Below are positions 17,246-27,336 of a stretch of 51,525 nt of DNA, piece by piece. The DNA is from Methylosinus sp. Sm6 (GTDB lineage Bacteria > Pseudomonadota > Alphaproteobacteria > Rhizobiales > Beijerinckiaceae). Location: NCBI RefSeq assembly GCF_019802345.1, contig NZ_JAINDZ010000033.1, positions 1 through 51,525 on the forward strand. The letters run 5' to 3'. The position numbers and the translations under genes were made by a program. A model generated the notes under the pieces. The model did no database searches and was not told where the DNA came from. It saw only the letters and a program-made list of their open reading frames with translations. Position 1 is the stretch's first letter. Each line of letters begins with the position of its first letter.

Positions 17246-18478
17246 TCACGCCCCATTCCCCGTAAAACTCCGCGGCGCCGGCGCCAGCACTCTCGCCGCG
17301 CCGCCGGAAATCTCCAGCACCGACAGGCCGCGGTCATTGGAGCCGTCCGCCTTGAAGCGGAACACGCCGTCGGCGCCATTGAAGCCGGACGGATTGGTGA
17401 GCACGCTCTCCGAATAGCGCTGCGAGCCCTGGCTGCGCGACAGCGCGATGGCGAGCGACACCGCGTCATAGGCGAGCGTCGCGATGCGGGCCGGATCGGA
17501 ATTGAACTTGGCGCGATAGCGCTGGGCGAGCGCATTGAAGCCCGTGTTCTCCGGCGCGACGAACCAGGCGCCTTGCAGCGCCGGCAGCTTCAACACGCGC
17601 GCGTCGTTCCAGAGGCCCGTGCCGAGAATTTGGATGCGCTTCAGATCGAGCCCCGCCGCCAGCAATTCGCGCGAGACGGCGGCCATGGCCTCGGCCTGCT
17701 CGGGGACGAACAGAGCGTCGATCTGCTCGCTCGCCGCGGCGATGCGCTGCACCGAGGGCTGCAAGGCGCCGGGCTTGTACCGCTCGATAGTGAGGACGCG
17801 CAGGCCATGCTCGGCGGCGCTCTGCTGAAACTGGGCCAGCGCGACATTGCCATAATCGCCCTCGGGCGCCAGCACGGCGACGGATTTCTTGCCGCGCTCG
17901 GCCGCATAGGCGACGATGCGGTCGACATAGGATTCGACCTGAAAGGACAAGAGATAGACGCCATGGCCGGCGACCGAGGAATCGGTCGAGAAGGCGATGA
18001 CCGGCTTGCTCGCGCTGCGCGCGACGCGCGCGGCCTCGCGCACCGAGCCGGCGAACACCGGGCCGATGACGATCTCGGCGCCCTCGCTCAGCGCCGCCTG
18101 CGTCGCCTGCGCCGCGCCGGCGGGCGTCGAATGATCGTCCTTCACCAGGATCGTCACGTCGTTGGTGCCGCTCTCGGCATAGGCGAGCTTGGCGGCGTTG
18201 CGCAGCGAGGCGCCGACCTGACTCGGCCCGGAGGCCTGGCTCAGCGGCACGATCAGCGCGATGCGCGTCGCGCCATTGCCGATCAGCTCGCCGCTGTCGG
18301 CGAGCGGCCCGACCTCGACCTGGCCGACGGGGGCGGCGAGCTTCAGATCGCGCGCGCCCGGCACACCGGGACCCGAGAGCGGGTTGCAGGCGAAAAGCGA
18401 CAGCGACGCGCCGGTAACGAGCAGCGCGCGCGCCAGCCCCGCAAAGCTGCGACGTGTAAATTCGCCGACATGACCCAT
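17246..18478 (-). CDS. LpoA-like penicillin-binding protein activator lipoprotein
   Basis: A 410-aa lipoprotein with a type I periplasmic-binding fold. The N-terminal signal ends in a lipobox-like LSLFAC (acylated Cys about 32 residues in). ATRIALIVPLSQASGPSQVG opens the Leu/Ile/Val-binding-like domain, followed by ILVKDDHST, IVIGPVFAGSVREAA and VAVLAPEGDYGN. In E. coli the corresponding gene (lpoA/yraM) lies between rsmI (yraL) and yraN, and its product activates PBP1A from the outer membrane. Here it is divergent from rsmI-yraN, so the neighbourhood is kept although the orientation differs. An amino-acid ABC transporter binding protein is the alternative, but no transporter genes are near. 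A TTG at 18490 is a possible earlier start. Confidence 0.8.
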   Translation of the reverse strand: MGHVGEFTRRSFAGLARALLVTGASLSLFACNPLSGPGVPGARDLKLAAPVGQVEVGPLADSGELIGNGATRIALIVPLSQASGPSQVGASLRNAAKLAYAESGTNDVTILVKDDHSTPAGAAQATQAALSEGAEIVIGPVFAGSVREAARVARSASKPVIAFSTDSSVAGHGVYLLSFQVESYVDRIVAYAAERGKKSVAVLAPEGDYGNVALAQFQQSAAEHGLRVLTIERYKPGALQPSVQRIAAASEQIDALFVPEQAEAMAAVSRELLAAGLDLKRIQILGTGLWNDARVLKLPALQGAWFVAPENTGFNALAQRYRAKFNSDPARIATLAYDAVSLAIALSRSQGSQRYSESVLTNPSGFNGADGVFRFKADGSNDRGLSVLEISGGAARVLAPAPRSFTGNGA

Positions 18479-18682
18479 GATTCGAACCAAGCCTCCCGCT
18501 CGAACGGCGCGACGCGATCACCGTTCTATACGCGATCGCGGAAAGCAAACGGCAACCCCTAAAATTTACCAGATGTGATTTTTGCGGGGAAATTGCGGCC
18601 TTGAAGGCCGCGCCGCCGTTCTATAAAACGAACGAGCGGCCGATTATCAGAACAGAAGCCGCGCAGGCGCAGGAGAATTTCG

Positions 18683-19600
18683 ATGTCCGCGAGCAGAGAG
18701 GATGCGCCTCGGGCGCCGGGATACGCCGCTTTCGGCCTGCGCGCCGAGGCGGAGAAGATCGAGCCGGGACTGCATCTCGTCGCAACGCCGATCGGCAATC
18801 TGAAGGATATTTCCTTCCGCGCGCTCTCCACTCTCGCCGCGGCCGACGCCGTGGTCGCCGAGGACACCCGCGTCACCAAGACGCTGCTGGCCCATTATGG
18901 GATTGCGACGCCGCTCGTCGCCTATCACGAGCACAATGCGCAGGTGATGCGGCCGCATCTGATCGCGCGGCTCGAGGCCGGCGCGGCGCTGGCGCTCGTC
19001 TCCGACGCCGGCACGCCGCTCATTTCCGATCCCGGCTACAAGCTGGTGGCGGAGGCGCTGGAGCGCCGAATCAAGGTCACCTCGGTGCCGGGACCTTCGG
19101 CGGTTCTGGCGGCTCTCGTCATCGCCGGCCTGCCGACCGACCGCTTCTTTTTCGAGGGGTTCCTGCCGCATAAGAGCGGCGCGCGGCGCGCGCGCCTCGC
19201 CGAACTCGCGCGCATTCCCGGCACTCTCGTGTTCTTCGAATCGCCGCGGCGCGTCGCCGAGACGCTGGAAGATTGCGCCGCCGTGCTCGGCCCCCGCGAG
19301 GCGGCGATCGCGCGGGAGCTGACCAAGCTCTACGAATCGGTGCGCCGCGGCCGGCTGGATACGCTCGCCGCCGCGCTGCGCGACGAGGAGCCGCCGAAGG
19401 GCGAGATCGTGCTGCTGATCGCGCCGCCGGAGGCAGGGGCGGAGGAAACGAGCGAAGCCGATCTCGACGCGAAGCTCGAGGCGGCGCTCGCCGATCATTC
19501 GGTGAAAGACGCCGCGAGCGTGGTCTCGGCCTCGACCGGCCGGCCGCGCCGCGAAGTCTATGCGCGGGCGATCAAGCTCGCGGCGGGGCGTCCCTCGTGA
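18683..19600 (+). CDS. rsmI: 16S rRNA (cytidine(1402)-2'-O)-methyltransferase
   Basis: RsmI (305 aa), a tetrapyrrole-methylase-fold enzyme that methylates the ribose of C1402 in the 16S rRNA decoding centre. Signatures: LHLVATPIGNLKDISFRAL near the N-terminus, VVAEDTRVTKTLL, LVSDAGTPLISDPGYKL and VTSVPGPSAVLAAL. The C-terminal tail DAASVVSASTGRPRREVYA is the usual RsmI end. Its stop overlaps the GTG start of yraN by four bases (GTGA). Confidence 0.95.
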   Translation: MSASREDAPRAPGYAAFGLRAEAEKIEPGLHLVATPIGNLKDISFRALSTLAAADAVVAEDTRVTKTLLAHYGIATPLVAYHEHNAQVMRPHLIARLEAGAALALVSDAGTPLISDPGYKLVAEALERRIKVTSVPGPSAVLAALVIAGLPTDRFFFEGFLPHKSGARRARLAELARIPGTLVFFESPRRVAETLEDCAAVLGPREAAIARELTKLYESVRRGRLDTLAAALRDEEPPKGEIVLLIAPPEAGAEETSEADLDAKLEAALADHSVKDAASVVSASTGRPRREVYARAIKLAAGRPS

Positions 19601-19974
19601 GCGCGGACAGCGACGCGCGGCGCGCGCGCCATCTCGGCGGGCTGCGCGCCGAGACGATCGCGACTCTCTGGCTGCGCTGCAAATTCTATACGATCCTCGC
19701 GCGGCGCTACCGCCTGCGCGGCGCCGAGATCGACATCATCGCGCAGCGCGGCTGCACGATCGCCTTCGTCGAGGTGAAGGCGCGCGCGACTCTGCAAGAG
19801 GCGATGACGTCGATCACCGAGGAGAAGCGCCGTCGCATCTCCCGCGCGGCGGCGCGCTGGCTCGCCGCCAACCCTTGGGCCGCGGATCACGTGCTGCGCG
19901 CCGACGCGGTGTTCATCGCGCCGCGCCGCCTGCCGGTTCATGTGGAGCAGGCGATGGATCTCGATTTGTGGTGA
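19597..19974 (+). CDS. yraN: YraN (UPF0102) family endonuclease-like protein
   Basis: A 125-aa UPF0102 protein with a restriction-endonuclease-like fold. The GxxAExxAxxxL opening is seen as LGGLRAETIATLWLRCKFY, the catalytic-type D-ExK as LRGAEIDIIAQ and IAFVEVKAR, and the end as MDLDLW. The GTG start overlaps the rsmI stop, so the genes are coupled. The biological role is not settled; a DNA-processing role is inferred from the fold. Longer open frames that begin inside rsmI are ignored. Confidence 0.9.
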   Translation: MSADSDARRARHLGGLRAETIATLWLRCKFYTILARRYRLRGAEIDIIAQRGCTIAFVEVKARATLQEAMTSITEEKRRRISRAAARWLAANPWAADHVLRADAVFIAPRRLPVHVEQAMDLDLW

Positions 19975-20047
19975 TCTCCTCGCCTCCCGCTCGCGCGAGA
20001 AAGAAGCGCCGTTCCCAGCGAATAGCGAATAGAATTCTATTCGCAAT

Positions 20048-20130
20048 GGCAATCGGGTGAAGGATAAAATCCCCGAGCCTCGTCCTGAGGAGCCGCGGGA
20101 GGCGGCGTCTCGAAGGACGAGGGTGATGGG
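20048..20130 (+). repeat. MITE-like repeat, family A, half copy
   Basis: Begins with GGCAATCGGGTGAAGGATAA and continues with the stem CTCGTCCTGAGGAGCCGCG / CGGCGTCTCGAAGGACGAG. It corresponds to the left half of the complete element at 38378-38568; the right half is absent. It lies downstream of yraN, convergent with the TM-protein gene, and fills most of the 175-nt gap. Confidence 0.75.
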
Positions 20131-20149
20131 AGGTATCCCTGCCCGCCCC

Positions 20150-21331
20150 CTACTTCTGCGCCCAGGCGTCCAGCGCGTCGAGAAAGACGCGCTCGCCGGC
20201 GGGGCCCTTCTCCAGCGCGATCGTCGCGGCGCGGCCGTTCTCGAGCTGCATCGGCAGGTCGATGATCAACGGCGCGCGCAGCAGCGTCAGATTGCGCGCC
20301 TCGGGATTGCCGGGCAAAAGGCCGATGAGGAAGTTGTTCGCGGTGATCGGCACCAGAACGCCCGCCACCTGCTCGCCCGACTGCGCCTCGGGGCGGCGCA
20401 TCTGCAGCGCCGCGATCGTCTTCACCCCTTTGAACTCGCCGCCCGGCGCGAATTGGAACGACACATTGATCGTGTGCGAGGCGGAGAGGGCGGGATCGAG
20501 ATTCTTCTGAATGACGAGGGCGGCTTTCAGCTGCGCGCCGGGAATATCGATGTCGCCGCGGATCGCGGGGGTCAGCGCTTGTCCGGCGCCGGTCGGCACG
20601 CTCTCCAAACGCCAGATCACCGTGCCCGAAAAGGTCTTGACCTTGCTCGCCTCCTCCGGCGCGGCCACCCATAGCTCGGCCTTTTGCGCCACGGCGACAG
20701 GCTGCGCCTTCTGGGTCTGGTCGGTCGGCTTGCTGGACTCGACCGGCGCCGCCGGCTCGCCGCCGCCGACGCGGTCGGCCAGCTTGCCGCCTTCCGCCGG
20801 CTCCTCGCCGGTCTGCGGCCCCAGCGTCAGCCTGGCGAGATCCTCGGGGCGCTCCCGAAATTGCAGCGCCAGCAACGCCACCAGCGCGACCACGGCGGCC
20901 AGCACGCCGGCGATCACCAGAACGCGCCGGGTATTGCTCGTCGGCTCCGGCAGAGAGGGAAGCGGCGCGGCCGGACGCTGCGGCGTCGCCGGGGCGCTCC
21001 CCTCCTCGCGCGCGGGCTCGGCTTCTCGCAGCGGCTGCTCGACAGCCGGCGTCGGCTCGGAGGTCGGCGTCGGCGCGGGCGCGACAGCCGGCTCCTTGCG
21101 CTCGGCGCCGGCCGCAGCGGCGCGAACCGCCTCCAGCTCCACCCTTGCAATGGCTTCGTCGAGCGCGCGGCCCTCGGAGTCGATGTCTTCCTCGGCGACC
21201 GGCGGCTGAATGCCGCGCAGCTGCTTGAACAACGCCTTGCGGGCGCGCTCATAGACAGCCTGCCGCGACTCGGGCGCAGATTGCGGCAGAGCGGCGACTG
21301 CGCGAGAGAGCAGCGAGTAGTAGTCAGCCAT
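20150..21331 (-). CDS. conserved single-pass membrane protein downstream of purA
   Basis: A 393-aa protein. Residues 1-75 are a helical cytosolic part (MADYYSLLSRAVAALPQSAP, YERARKALFKQLR). A Pro/Glu/Ala-rich linker follows, then a transmembrane helix at about 137-158 (RVLVIAGVLAAVVALVALLA), a second low-complexity stretch, and an external beta-rich domain (SGTVIWRLESVPTG ... RGDIDIPGAQLKAALVIQKN ... LPMQLENGRAATIALEKGPAG). Similar proteins beside purA are known from Rhizobiales genomes as uncharacterised. It starts 31 nt after the purA stop and is probably co-transcribed with it. Function unknown. Confidence 0.7.
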   Translation of the reverse strand: MADYYSLLSRAVAALPQSAPESRQAVYERARKALFKQLRGIQPPVAEEDIDSEGRALDEAIARVELEAVRAAAAGAERKEPAVAPAPTPTSEPTPAVEQPLREAEPAREEGSAPATPQRPAAPLPSLPEPTSNTRRVLVIAGVLAAVVALVALLALQFRERPEDLARLTLGPQTGEEPAEGGKLADRVGGGEPAAPVESSKPTDQTQKAQPVAVAQKAELWVAAPEEASKVKTFSGTVIWRLESVPTGAGQALTPAIRGDIDIPGAQLKAALVIQKNLDPALSASHTINVSFQFAPGGEFKGVKTIAALQMRRPEAQSGEQVAGVLVPITANNFLIGLLPGNPEARNLTLLRAPLIIDLPMQLENGRAATIALEKGPAGERVFLDALDAWAQK

Positions 21332-21362
21332 GCGACTTCAAGAGCATTTCGCGCGATTCGCG

Positions 21363-22658
21363 TCAATCCTCGAACGGATTCTGCACGAGAATCGTGTCGT
21401 CTCGTTCAGGGCTCGTCGACAAGAGCGCGACCGGCGCGCCGATCAGCTCCTCGATCCGCCGCACATATTTGATCGCCTGAGCCGGAAGGTCCGCCCAGGA
21501 GCGCGCGCCCCCGGTCGTCCCCTTCCACCCCTCGATCGTCTCATAGACCGGAACCACGCGCGCCTGCGCCGCTTGCGAGGCGGGCAGGCGATCGATGCGC
21601 GCGCCATCGAGAAGATAATGTGTGCAGACGTTGATTTCGTCGAGGCCGTCGAGAATATCGAGCTTGGTCAGAGCGATCCCGTCTATGCCCGCGGTCTTGA
21701 CCACTTGCCGCGTCAGCACGGCGTCGAACCAGCCGCAGCGGCGACGGCGCCCGGTATTGGTGCCGAACTCGCGGCCACGGTCGCCGATCAGCTCGCCGAT
21801 GGCGTCGGTGAGCTCGGTCGGGAACGGCCCGCCGCCGACGCGCGTCGTATAGGCCTTGGCGATGCCGAGCACATAGCCGATCGCGCCCGGCCCGAGGCCC
21901 GAGCCGCTCGCCGCCGCGGCCGAGACCGTGTTGGAGGAGGTCACGTAAGGATAGGTGCCGTGGTCGACGTCCAGCAACACGCCCTGCGCGCCCTCGAACA
22001 GGATGCGCCGGCCGGCGCGGCGCTCTTCGGCGAGCAGCTCCCACACCGCGTCCATGAAGGGCAGAATTTTTGGCGCGACGCTGAGCAGCTCCTCGCGAAT
22101 GGCCTCCAGCTCGATGTCCGGCAGGCCGAGGCCGCGGCGCAGCGGATTGTGATGGGCGAGCAGGCGCGTGATCTTGTCGTCGAGCGTGTCGGGCTCGGCG
22201 AGATCCATCACGCGAATGGAGCGGCGGCCGACCTTGTCCTCGTAAGCGGGGCCGATGCCGCGCTTGGTGGTGCCGATCTTGACGCCATTGCCGGCCGCTT
22301 CCTCGCGATGCGCGTCGAGCTCGCGGTGCAGCGAGAGAATGAGCGGCGCATTCTCGGCGATCTTTAAATTCTGAGGACTTATCGCGACGCCCTGCGCGCG
22401 CAGCCGCTCGATCTCGCCGACGAGAAAGTGCGGATCGACGACGACGCCATTGCCGATGACGGAGAGCTTTCCCGGCCGGACGATGCCGGACGGCAGCAGG
22501 GCCAGCTTATAGGTCTCGCCGTTGATGACGAGCGTATGCCCGGCGTTGTGGCCGCCCTGGAAGCGCACCACGACATCGGCCTCTAGCGAGAGCCAGTCGA
22601 CGATCTTGCCTTTGCCCTCGTCGCCCCATTGGGCGCCGACCACGACCACATTCGCCAT
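21363..22658 (-). CDS. purA: adenylosuccinate synthetase
   Basis: PurA (431 aa) converts IMP, Asp and GTP to adenylosuccinate in AMP synthesis. [20 protein letters not shown] is the N-terminal GTP-binding signature; [46 protein letters not shown] and [13 protein letters not shown] follow in order. The ATG at 22658 has a GGAG site 4 nt upstream. The frame stays open far upstream only because of base composition. Length is typical. Confidence 0.97.
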   Translation of the reverse strand: MANVVVVGAQWGDEGKGKIVDWLSLEADVVVRFQGGHNAGHTLVINGETYKLALLPSGIVRPGKLSVIGNGVVVDPHFLVGEIERLRAQGVAISPQNLKIAENAPLILSLHRELDAHREEAAGNGVKIGTTKRGIGPAYEDKVGRRSIRVMDLAEPDTLDDKITRLLAHHNPLRRGLGLPDIELEAIREELLSVAPKILPFMDAVWELLAEERRAGRRILFEGAQGVLLDVDHGTYPYVTSSNTVSAAAASGSGLGPGAIGYVLGIAKAYTTRVGGGPFPTELTDAIGELIGDRGREFGTNTGRRRRCGWFDAVLTRQVVKTAGIDGIALTKLDILDGLDEINVCTHYLLDGARIDRLPASQAAQARVVPVYETIEGWKGTTGGARSWADLPAQAIKYVRRIEELIGAPVALLSTSPERDDTILVQNPFED

Positions 22659-22691
22659 GGGCTCCGCCTCGAATCCCTTTAGAACGCGCGA

Positions 22692-22718
22692 GAGCCCCGG
22701 CGCGTAACGCCGGGGCTC
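22692..22718. promoter_or_regulatory. perfect 11-bp hairpin in the purA leader region
   Basis: GAGCCCCGGCG (22692-22702) pairs with CGCCGGGGCTC (22708-22718) around a CGTAA loop, 34-60 nt upstream of the purA ATG. It could be an attenuator-like leader structure, a transcript boundary, or a stray repeat. No T tract and no known riboswitch motif are visible. Confidence 0.4.
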
Positions 22719-22803
22719 GTTACCACGGTGATTTAGCGCATCGAGGGGCGTGAGGTCAAAGGCGATCGGGCGAACGCCGAAAACGGCGCTTTCCCCGCTC
22801 ATG

Positions 22804-22841
22804 CGCGGGAGGGGCCGGAGCGCGCAGCGATCCGGGGCGGG
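22804..22841. repeat. dispersed intergenic repeat, family E, copy 2
   Basis: GCGGGAGGGGCCGGAGCGCG followed by CAGCGATCCGGGGCGGGA matches the copy near 103-149. It lies in the 437-nt gap between purA and the globin kinase gene. Apart from this and the purA hairpin I see nothing definite in the gap. Confidence 0.45.
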
Positions 22842-23095
22842 ATTGCGTCGCCAGGACCAAGGCGGATTGCTCCCCGGGCGGCTCCGGCGCCGTTTCTCGC
22901 TCGCCCGGCCGCCCCGACCTCCGATCCGGAGCCATGTCCGATCCGGCGCCATTGACGCGACCGGAGCGCGTAAATACAACCTTGACCATTGGACGTCATT
23001 GATACTGGGAGGCGCCACGCGGACGTCGGCGAGCGCCGCTCTCTCGACGCCGATTCGAGCAAGCTCGCGATATCGTTCGAATAGGTTGGGACACC

Positions 23096-26000
23096 ATGTC
23101 GACCAGCGAGACGACGGCGAATTTCCTCGTTCATCACGCCTCGCTCGAAGCGTCGCATGGTCTCGACGAGTCGACATTCGACGACGTCCGCTTCGTCGGC
23201 GTGGTCCTGGTCGCGCGCATTCCCGAGCTGATCGACGATTTCTATGTGTGGCTGAAGGCGTTTCCGGAATTCGAGCGTTTTCTCTCCGACCCGAAGCTCC
23301 TGCAGCGGCTGAAGGGGCAGCAGCACGACTATTGGAAAGACTTTCTCTGCGCCGATATCGACGACGCCTATGTCGAGCGTCGACGCGTGATCGGTCAGGT
23401 TCATGCGCGCATCGAGCTCGGGCTGCTCATCTATCTGCTGGCGATGGAGTTCGTCTCCGCCTGGATGCTGCGCGCCATAGCAGCCGACGAGCGCCTCGCC
23501 GCGCGCGCCTCCGCCGCTCTGTCCGTTCGACGGCTGATCGCCTTCGATTCGGCGATCGTCGTCGACACTTATGGCGCGCGCACCGCGCAGAGCCTCGAGG
23601 CGCATCGCGCGCGCCTGCAGCACATCGCCGGCGTGATGCAGGCGGTGACCGGAGGCGACCTCGACCATCGCATCGCCCCGACGGGCTCCGACGATCTGCT
23701 CGGCACGACGCTGAACGACATGGTGCGCAGCCTGCGCAACATTGCCCATGAGATGGAGCTCATCGCCGAGGGCGACTATTCGGCAGATCCGGCGCCGAGA
23801 AGCGAGAAGGATCGGCTCGGACTATCGCTGCAGTCGATGACCCGCGCGCTGCGCGAGGCGGCGGCGCGCAACGAGCGTCAGGTCTGGATCGCCGAGACGC
23901 AAACGGCGCTCGGCCGGGCGATGAGCGGAAACCCGAGCCTCAGAGAACTCTCGCAGCGCGTGCTCTCGCTCCTCTGCCGTTCGCTCGATGCGCAGGTGGC
24001 CGTGCAATATGTGCTCGAGGAGGGCAGCCACGTCCTCCGCCTGACCGGCTCCTATGCGACCAGCTCCGGCGTTCCCGCGACGATCGAGCTCGGCCAGGGA
24101 CTCGTCGGCCAAGCGGCCCTCGAGGCGCGGCGCATCATCGTGACCGACGTGCCCGAGGACAGCATCCGCATCCAATGGGGCGCCGGCGCTGCGGTTCCCC
24201 GCAATCTCGTCATTTTCCCGCTCGTCCACGACGGCGTGACGCGCGGCGCTGTCGAGCTCGGCTCCTTCTCGGCGTTCTCGCCGCGCCAGCTCGAGCTGCT
24301 CGACATCATCGCGGCGAGCCTCGCCCAGGCGATCGACGCCGCCGAGTCGCGCGCAAAAATTCAGGCGCTCTTGGAAGAGTCCCGCGCGCAGGGCGAGGAG
24401 CTGACCGCGCAGCAGGAAGAGCTGCGGCAAGTGAACGACACGCTGGAAGAGCGCACGCATGCGCTGGAGCTGCAGCGGGAGAGCCTGCTGGCGACCGAGG
24501 TCGCGCTGCGGCTGAAGGCGACCGAGCTCGAGCGGGCGAGCCGCTACAAATCCGAATTTCTCGCCAATATGTCGCACGAGCTGCGCACGCCGCTGAACAG
24601 CACGCTCATTCTCGCCAAGCTGCTCGCCGACAACAGAAGCGGAAATCTGACGCCCGAGCAGGTCAAATATGCGCAGAGCATCACGTCGGCCGGCAATGAT
24701 CTGCTCGCGCTCATCAACGATATTCTCGATCTCTCCAAGATCGAAGCCGGCAAGATCGATCTCGACATCGAAGCGACGCCGATCATTCCTCTCGTGAGCG
24801 CGCTCGAGCGGCGCTTCGAGCCGCTCGCCGCGGAGCGCAAGCTCGATTTCCGCGTCGCCGTCGAGCCGGGCTGTCCCGAGTCGATCGAAACCGACGGCCA
24901 GCGCGTCCATCAGATCCTGTCGAATCTTCTGTCCAACGCCCTGAAATTCACCGAAGCGGGAGAAGTGCGCCTCACCGTGGCGCGCGACGGCGACAAGCGT
25001 CTCGCCTTCACGGTGAAGGACACCGGCATCGGCATAGCGGCGGATCAGCACGAGATCATCTTCCATGCCTTTCAGCAGGCCAATGGCGGAAGCAATCGCC
25101 AATTCGGCGGCACGGGCCTCGGTCTTTCGATCTCGCAGGAATTCGCTGCGCTGCTCGGAGGCGAGCTCAGCGTGCGCAGCGCGCTCGGCGAAGGAAGCGC
25201 CTTCACGCTGCGTCTCCCGCTGCGCACATTGTTCGCCTCGACCGTCAGAGCGCCGGCCGCCGCGACGGAGCCGCCGCCGCCCGTCGGCGTGGCGCCTCCC
25301 GCGATCGCGGACGATCGCGCTTCGATCGACGACTCCCGCAAGATCGTCCTCATCGTCGAGGACGACCCTCATTTCGCCGAGATCCTTCGCGACCTCGCCC
25401 GCGAGCTCGGCTTCAAATGCATCGTCGCCGGAACGGCGGACGACGCGATTCAGCTCGCTCGCGCCTTTCGGCCGGAGGCCGTCGTGCTCGACATCGGGCT
25501 TCCCGATCAATCGGGCCTCGCCGTGCTGGAGCTGGTCAAGCGCGACCCCGCGATCCGCCATGCGCCGATTCACGTCGTCTCCGTCCATGATTATCAGCAG
25601 GTCGCGCTGGAAATGGGGGCGGTCGGCTATATCTTGAAACCGGCCAAACGCGAGCAGCTCGTGTCCGCCTTCCAGATATTGGAGGAAAGGCTGTCGCGCG
25701 AGGCCAAATCCATTCTCGTCGTCGAGGATGAAGGCGTGCAACGCGACGCGCTGATCGAGCTGCTCGCGGCCGATGGAATCGACATTGTCGCGGTCGACGC
25801 GGCGGAGGCCGCGCTGGCGGCGATCCGCGACCAGAGATTCGATTGTATCGTTCTGGATCTGATGCTGCCCGGCGTCAGCGGATTTGATCTGCTGCGCGAG
25901 ATGAGCAAGGGCGGCGGCCGCAGCCTGCCGCCGGTCATCGTCTATACGGCGCGTTCGCTGACGATCGACGAGGAGCAGGAGCTTCGGCGCCTGTCGAAGT

Positions 26001-26509
26001 CGATCATCATCAAAGGCGCGCGCTCGCCCGAGCGCCTCATCGAGGAGGTGACGCTGTTTCTGCATCAGGCGGAATCGAAGCTGTCGCCCGAGCAGCAGCA
26101 TATGCTGGAGGTGGCGCGCAGCCGCGAATCCGCGCTCGACGGCCGCCGCGTCCTGCTCGTCGAGGACGATGTGCGCAACATCTTCTCGCTGACGGCGATG
26201 CTGGAGCGCGAAGGCGCCAAGGCTCACATCGCGCGCAACGGCGTCGAGGCGCTCGAATGGCTCGGTCGCGAGCCGTCGATCGATTTCGTGCTGATGGATA
26301 TCATGATGCCGGAAATGGACGGGCTGGAGGCGATCCGCGAAATTCGCAAGAGGAAAGAGCTCGCCTTCCTGCCGATCATCGCTTTGACCGCGAAGGCCAT
26401 GGCCGACGACCGCCAGCAATGCCTCGACGCCGGCGCCAATGACTATGTCGCCAAGCCGATCGACGTCGAAAAGCTGCTCTCCCTGATCCGCGTATGGATG
26501 CCCAAGTAA
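23096..26509 (+). CDS. globin-coupled hybrid histidine kinase with three receiver domains
   Basis: A 1137-aa cytosolic sensor. Residues about 20-170 form a protoglobin/globin-coupled-sensor domain: the segment [19 protein letters not shown] places the proximal haem ligand at His103. A HAMP-like linker spans about 170-255 ([20 protein letters not shown]). A GAF domain spans about 270-415, then a coiled coil (420-485). HisKA has phospho-acceptor His494 in [10 protein letters not shown], and the ATPase has N-box [18 protein letters not shown] and GGTGLGLSI. Three receivers follow with Asp799, Asp921 and Asp1068. No membrane segment. The haem suggests sensing of O2, NO or CO; this is inferred from the family. 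It overlaps the following CheR gene by one base, so the three genes form one operon. Confidence 0.93.
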   Translation: MSTSETTANFLVHHASLEASHGLDESTFDDVRFVGVVLVARIPELIDDFYVWLKAFPEFERFLSDPKLLQRLKGQQHDYWKDFLCADIDDAYVERRRVIGQVHARIELGLLIYLLAMEFVSAWMLRAIAADERLAARASAALSVRRLIAFDSAIVVDTYGARTAQSLEAHRARLQHIAGVMQAVTGGDLDHRIAPTGSDDLLGTTLNDMVRSLRNIAHEMELIAEGDYSADPAPRSEKDRLGLSLQSMTRALREAAARNERQVWIAETQTALGRAMSGNPSLRELSQRVLSLLCRSLDAQVAVQYVLEEGSHVLRLTGSYATSSGVPATIELGQGLVGQAALEARRIIVTDVPEDSIRIQWGAGAAVPRNLVIFPLVHDGVTRGAVELGSFSAFSPRQLELLDIIAASLAQAIDAAESRAKIQALLEESRAQGEELTAQQEELRQVNDTLEERTHALELQRESLLATEVALRLKATELERASRYKSEFLANMSHELRTPLNSTLILAKLLADNRSGNLTPEQVKYAQSITSAGNDLLALINDILDLSKIEAGKIDLDIEATPIIPLVSALERRFEPLAAERKLDFRVAVEPGCPESIETDGQRVHQILSNLLSNALKFTEAGEVRLTVARDGDKRLAFTVKDTGIGIAADQHEIIFHAFQQANGGSNRQFGGTGLGLSISQEFAALLGGELSVRSALGEGSAFTLRLPLRTLFASTVRAPAAATEPPPPVGVAPPAIADDRASIDDSRKIVLIVEDDPHFAEILRDLARELGFKCIVAGTADDAIQLARAFRPEAVVLDIGLPDQSGLAVLELVKRDPAIRHAPIHVVSVHDYQQVALEMGAVGYILKPAKREQLVSAFQILEERLSREAKSILVVEDEGVQRDALIELLAADGIDIVAVDAAEAALAAIRDQRFDCIVLDLMLPGVSGFDLLREMSKGGGRSLPPVIVYTARSLTIDEEQELRRLSKSIIIKGARSPERLIEEVTLFLHQAESKLSPEQQHMLEVARSRESALDGRRVLLVEDDVRNIFSLTAMLEREGAKAHIARNGVEALEWLGREPSIDFVLMDIMMPEMDGLEAIREIRKRKELAFLPIIALTAKAMADDRQQCLDAGANDYVAKPIDVEKLLSLIRVWMPK

Positions 26510-27336
26510 TGGCTTCTCGATCGCAGCAAACGGCGGAGATCGAGCTCGACCTGCTGCTCGAAGCCATTTATCGCGTCCATCAATATGATTTCCGCGGCTA
26601 TGCGCGTTCGTCGATTCGGCGCAACGTCGCACGCGCGAGCGCCGCGCTCGGCTGCGCGACGACCACCGAGCTGCTCGATCGCATCGTTCACGATACGAAC
26701 GCTTTCGCCGAATCGCTTCGCCATCTGACCATCCAGGTCAGCGACCTGTTCCGCGACCCGAGCTATTTTCGCCTCCTCCGCGAGACGGTCGCGCCTCATC
26801 TCGCCACCTATCCGTCTCTGCGGATCTGGATCGCCGGATGCGGCACGGGCGAAGAAGCCTATTCGATCGCGATTATCCTGCACGAGGAAAGACTGCTCGA
26901 GCGCACGCTCATCTATGCGACCGATATCGACATGGAAAGCATGGCGATCGCGCGCGCCGGCGCCTATGAGGCCTCGCGCATGGGACAATTCGAGGAGAAC
27001 TACCGATCCTCCGGCGGCCGCGCGCGGCTCTCGGACTATTTCGTCGTTTCGGGATCGCGCGCCGTGGTCGATCCGCTGCTGCGGAGGCGCGTCTTTTTTT
27101 ACGACCACAGTCTCTCGACCGACGCCTCCTTCATGGAGGCGCAGTTGATTTCGTGCCGGAACGTATTGATCTATTTCGACCGGCAGCTTCAAGAGCGCAG
27201 CATCGCGCTGTTTCGCGATTCGCTGTGTCCGCGCGGCTTCCTGGGGCTCGGCCATGGCGAGACGCTGGCGTTCTCCCGCCATGCGAGCTGTCTGGAGCTG
27301 GTTTCGGGCGATGAACAAATCTATCGGGTGAAATGA
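26509..27336 (+). CDS. CheR-type protein-glutamate O-methyltransferase
   Basis: A 275-aa CheR-like SAM methyltransferase. The N-terminal helical part contains YDFRGYARSSIRRNVARA, followed by VSDLFRDPSYF, the SAM site IWIAGCGTGEEAYSIAI, ATDIDMESMAIAR and LISCRNVLIYFDRQLQ. The ATG at 26509 overlaps the preceding TAA (TAATG); an in-frame ATG at 26494 is the alternative. CheR normally methylates chemoreceptor glutamates. In operons with hybrid kinases and no CheB or receptor, as here, CheR-like proteins usually serve other signalling. No CheB is present in the window. Confidence 0.9.
   Translation: MASRSQQTAEIELDLLLEAIYRVHQYDFRGYARSSIRRNVARASAALGCATTTELLDRIVHDTNAFAESLRHLTIQVSDLFRDPSYFRLLRETVAPHLATYPSLRIWIAGCGTGEEAYSIAIILHEERLLERTLIYATDIDMESMAIARAGAYEASRMGQFEENYRSSGGRARLSDYFVVSGSRAVVDPLLRRRVFFYDHSLSTDASFMEAQLISCRNVLIYFDRQLQERSIALFRDSLCPRGFLGLGHGETLAFSRHASCLELVSGDEQIYRVK

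Noticed and set aside
21363-23177. purA frame extended to 604 codons
   Set aside because: PurA always begins close to the GDEGKGK motif, and the extension is low-complexity with no family match.
23822-26632. A 936-codon open frame antisense to the globin kinase gene
   Set aside because: It mirrors the kinase codon pattern in GC-rich DNA, has no recognisable domain and no ribosome site. The sense strand encodes clear domains throughout.
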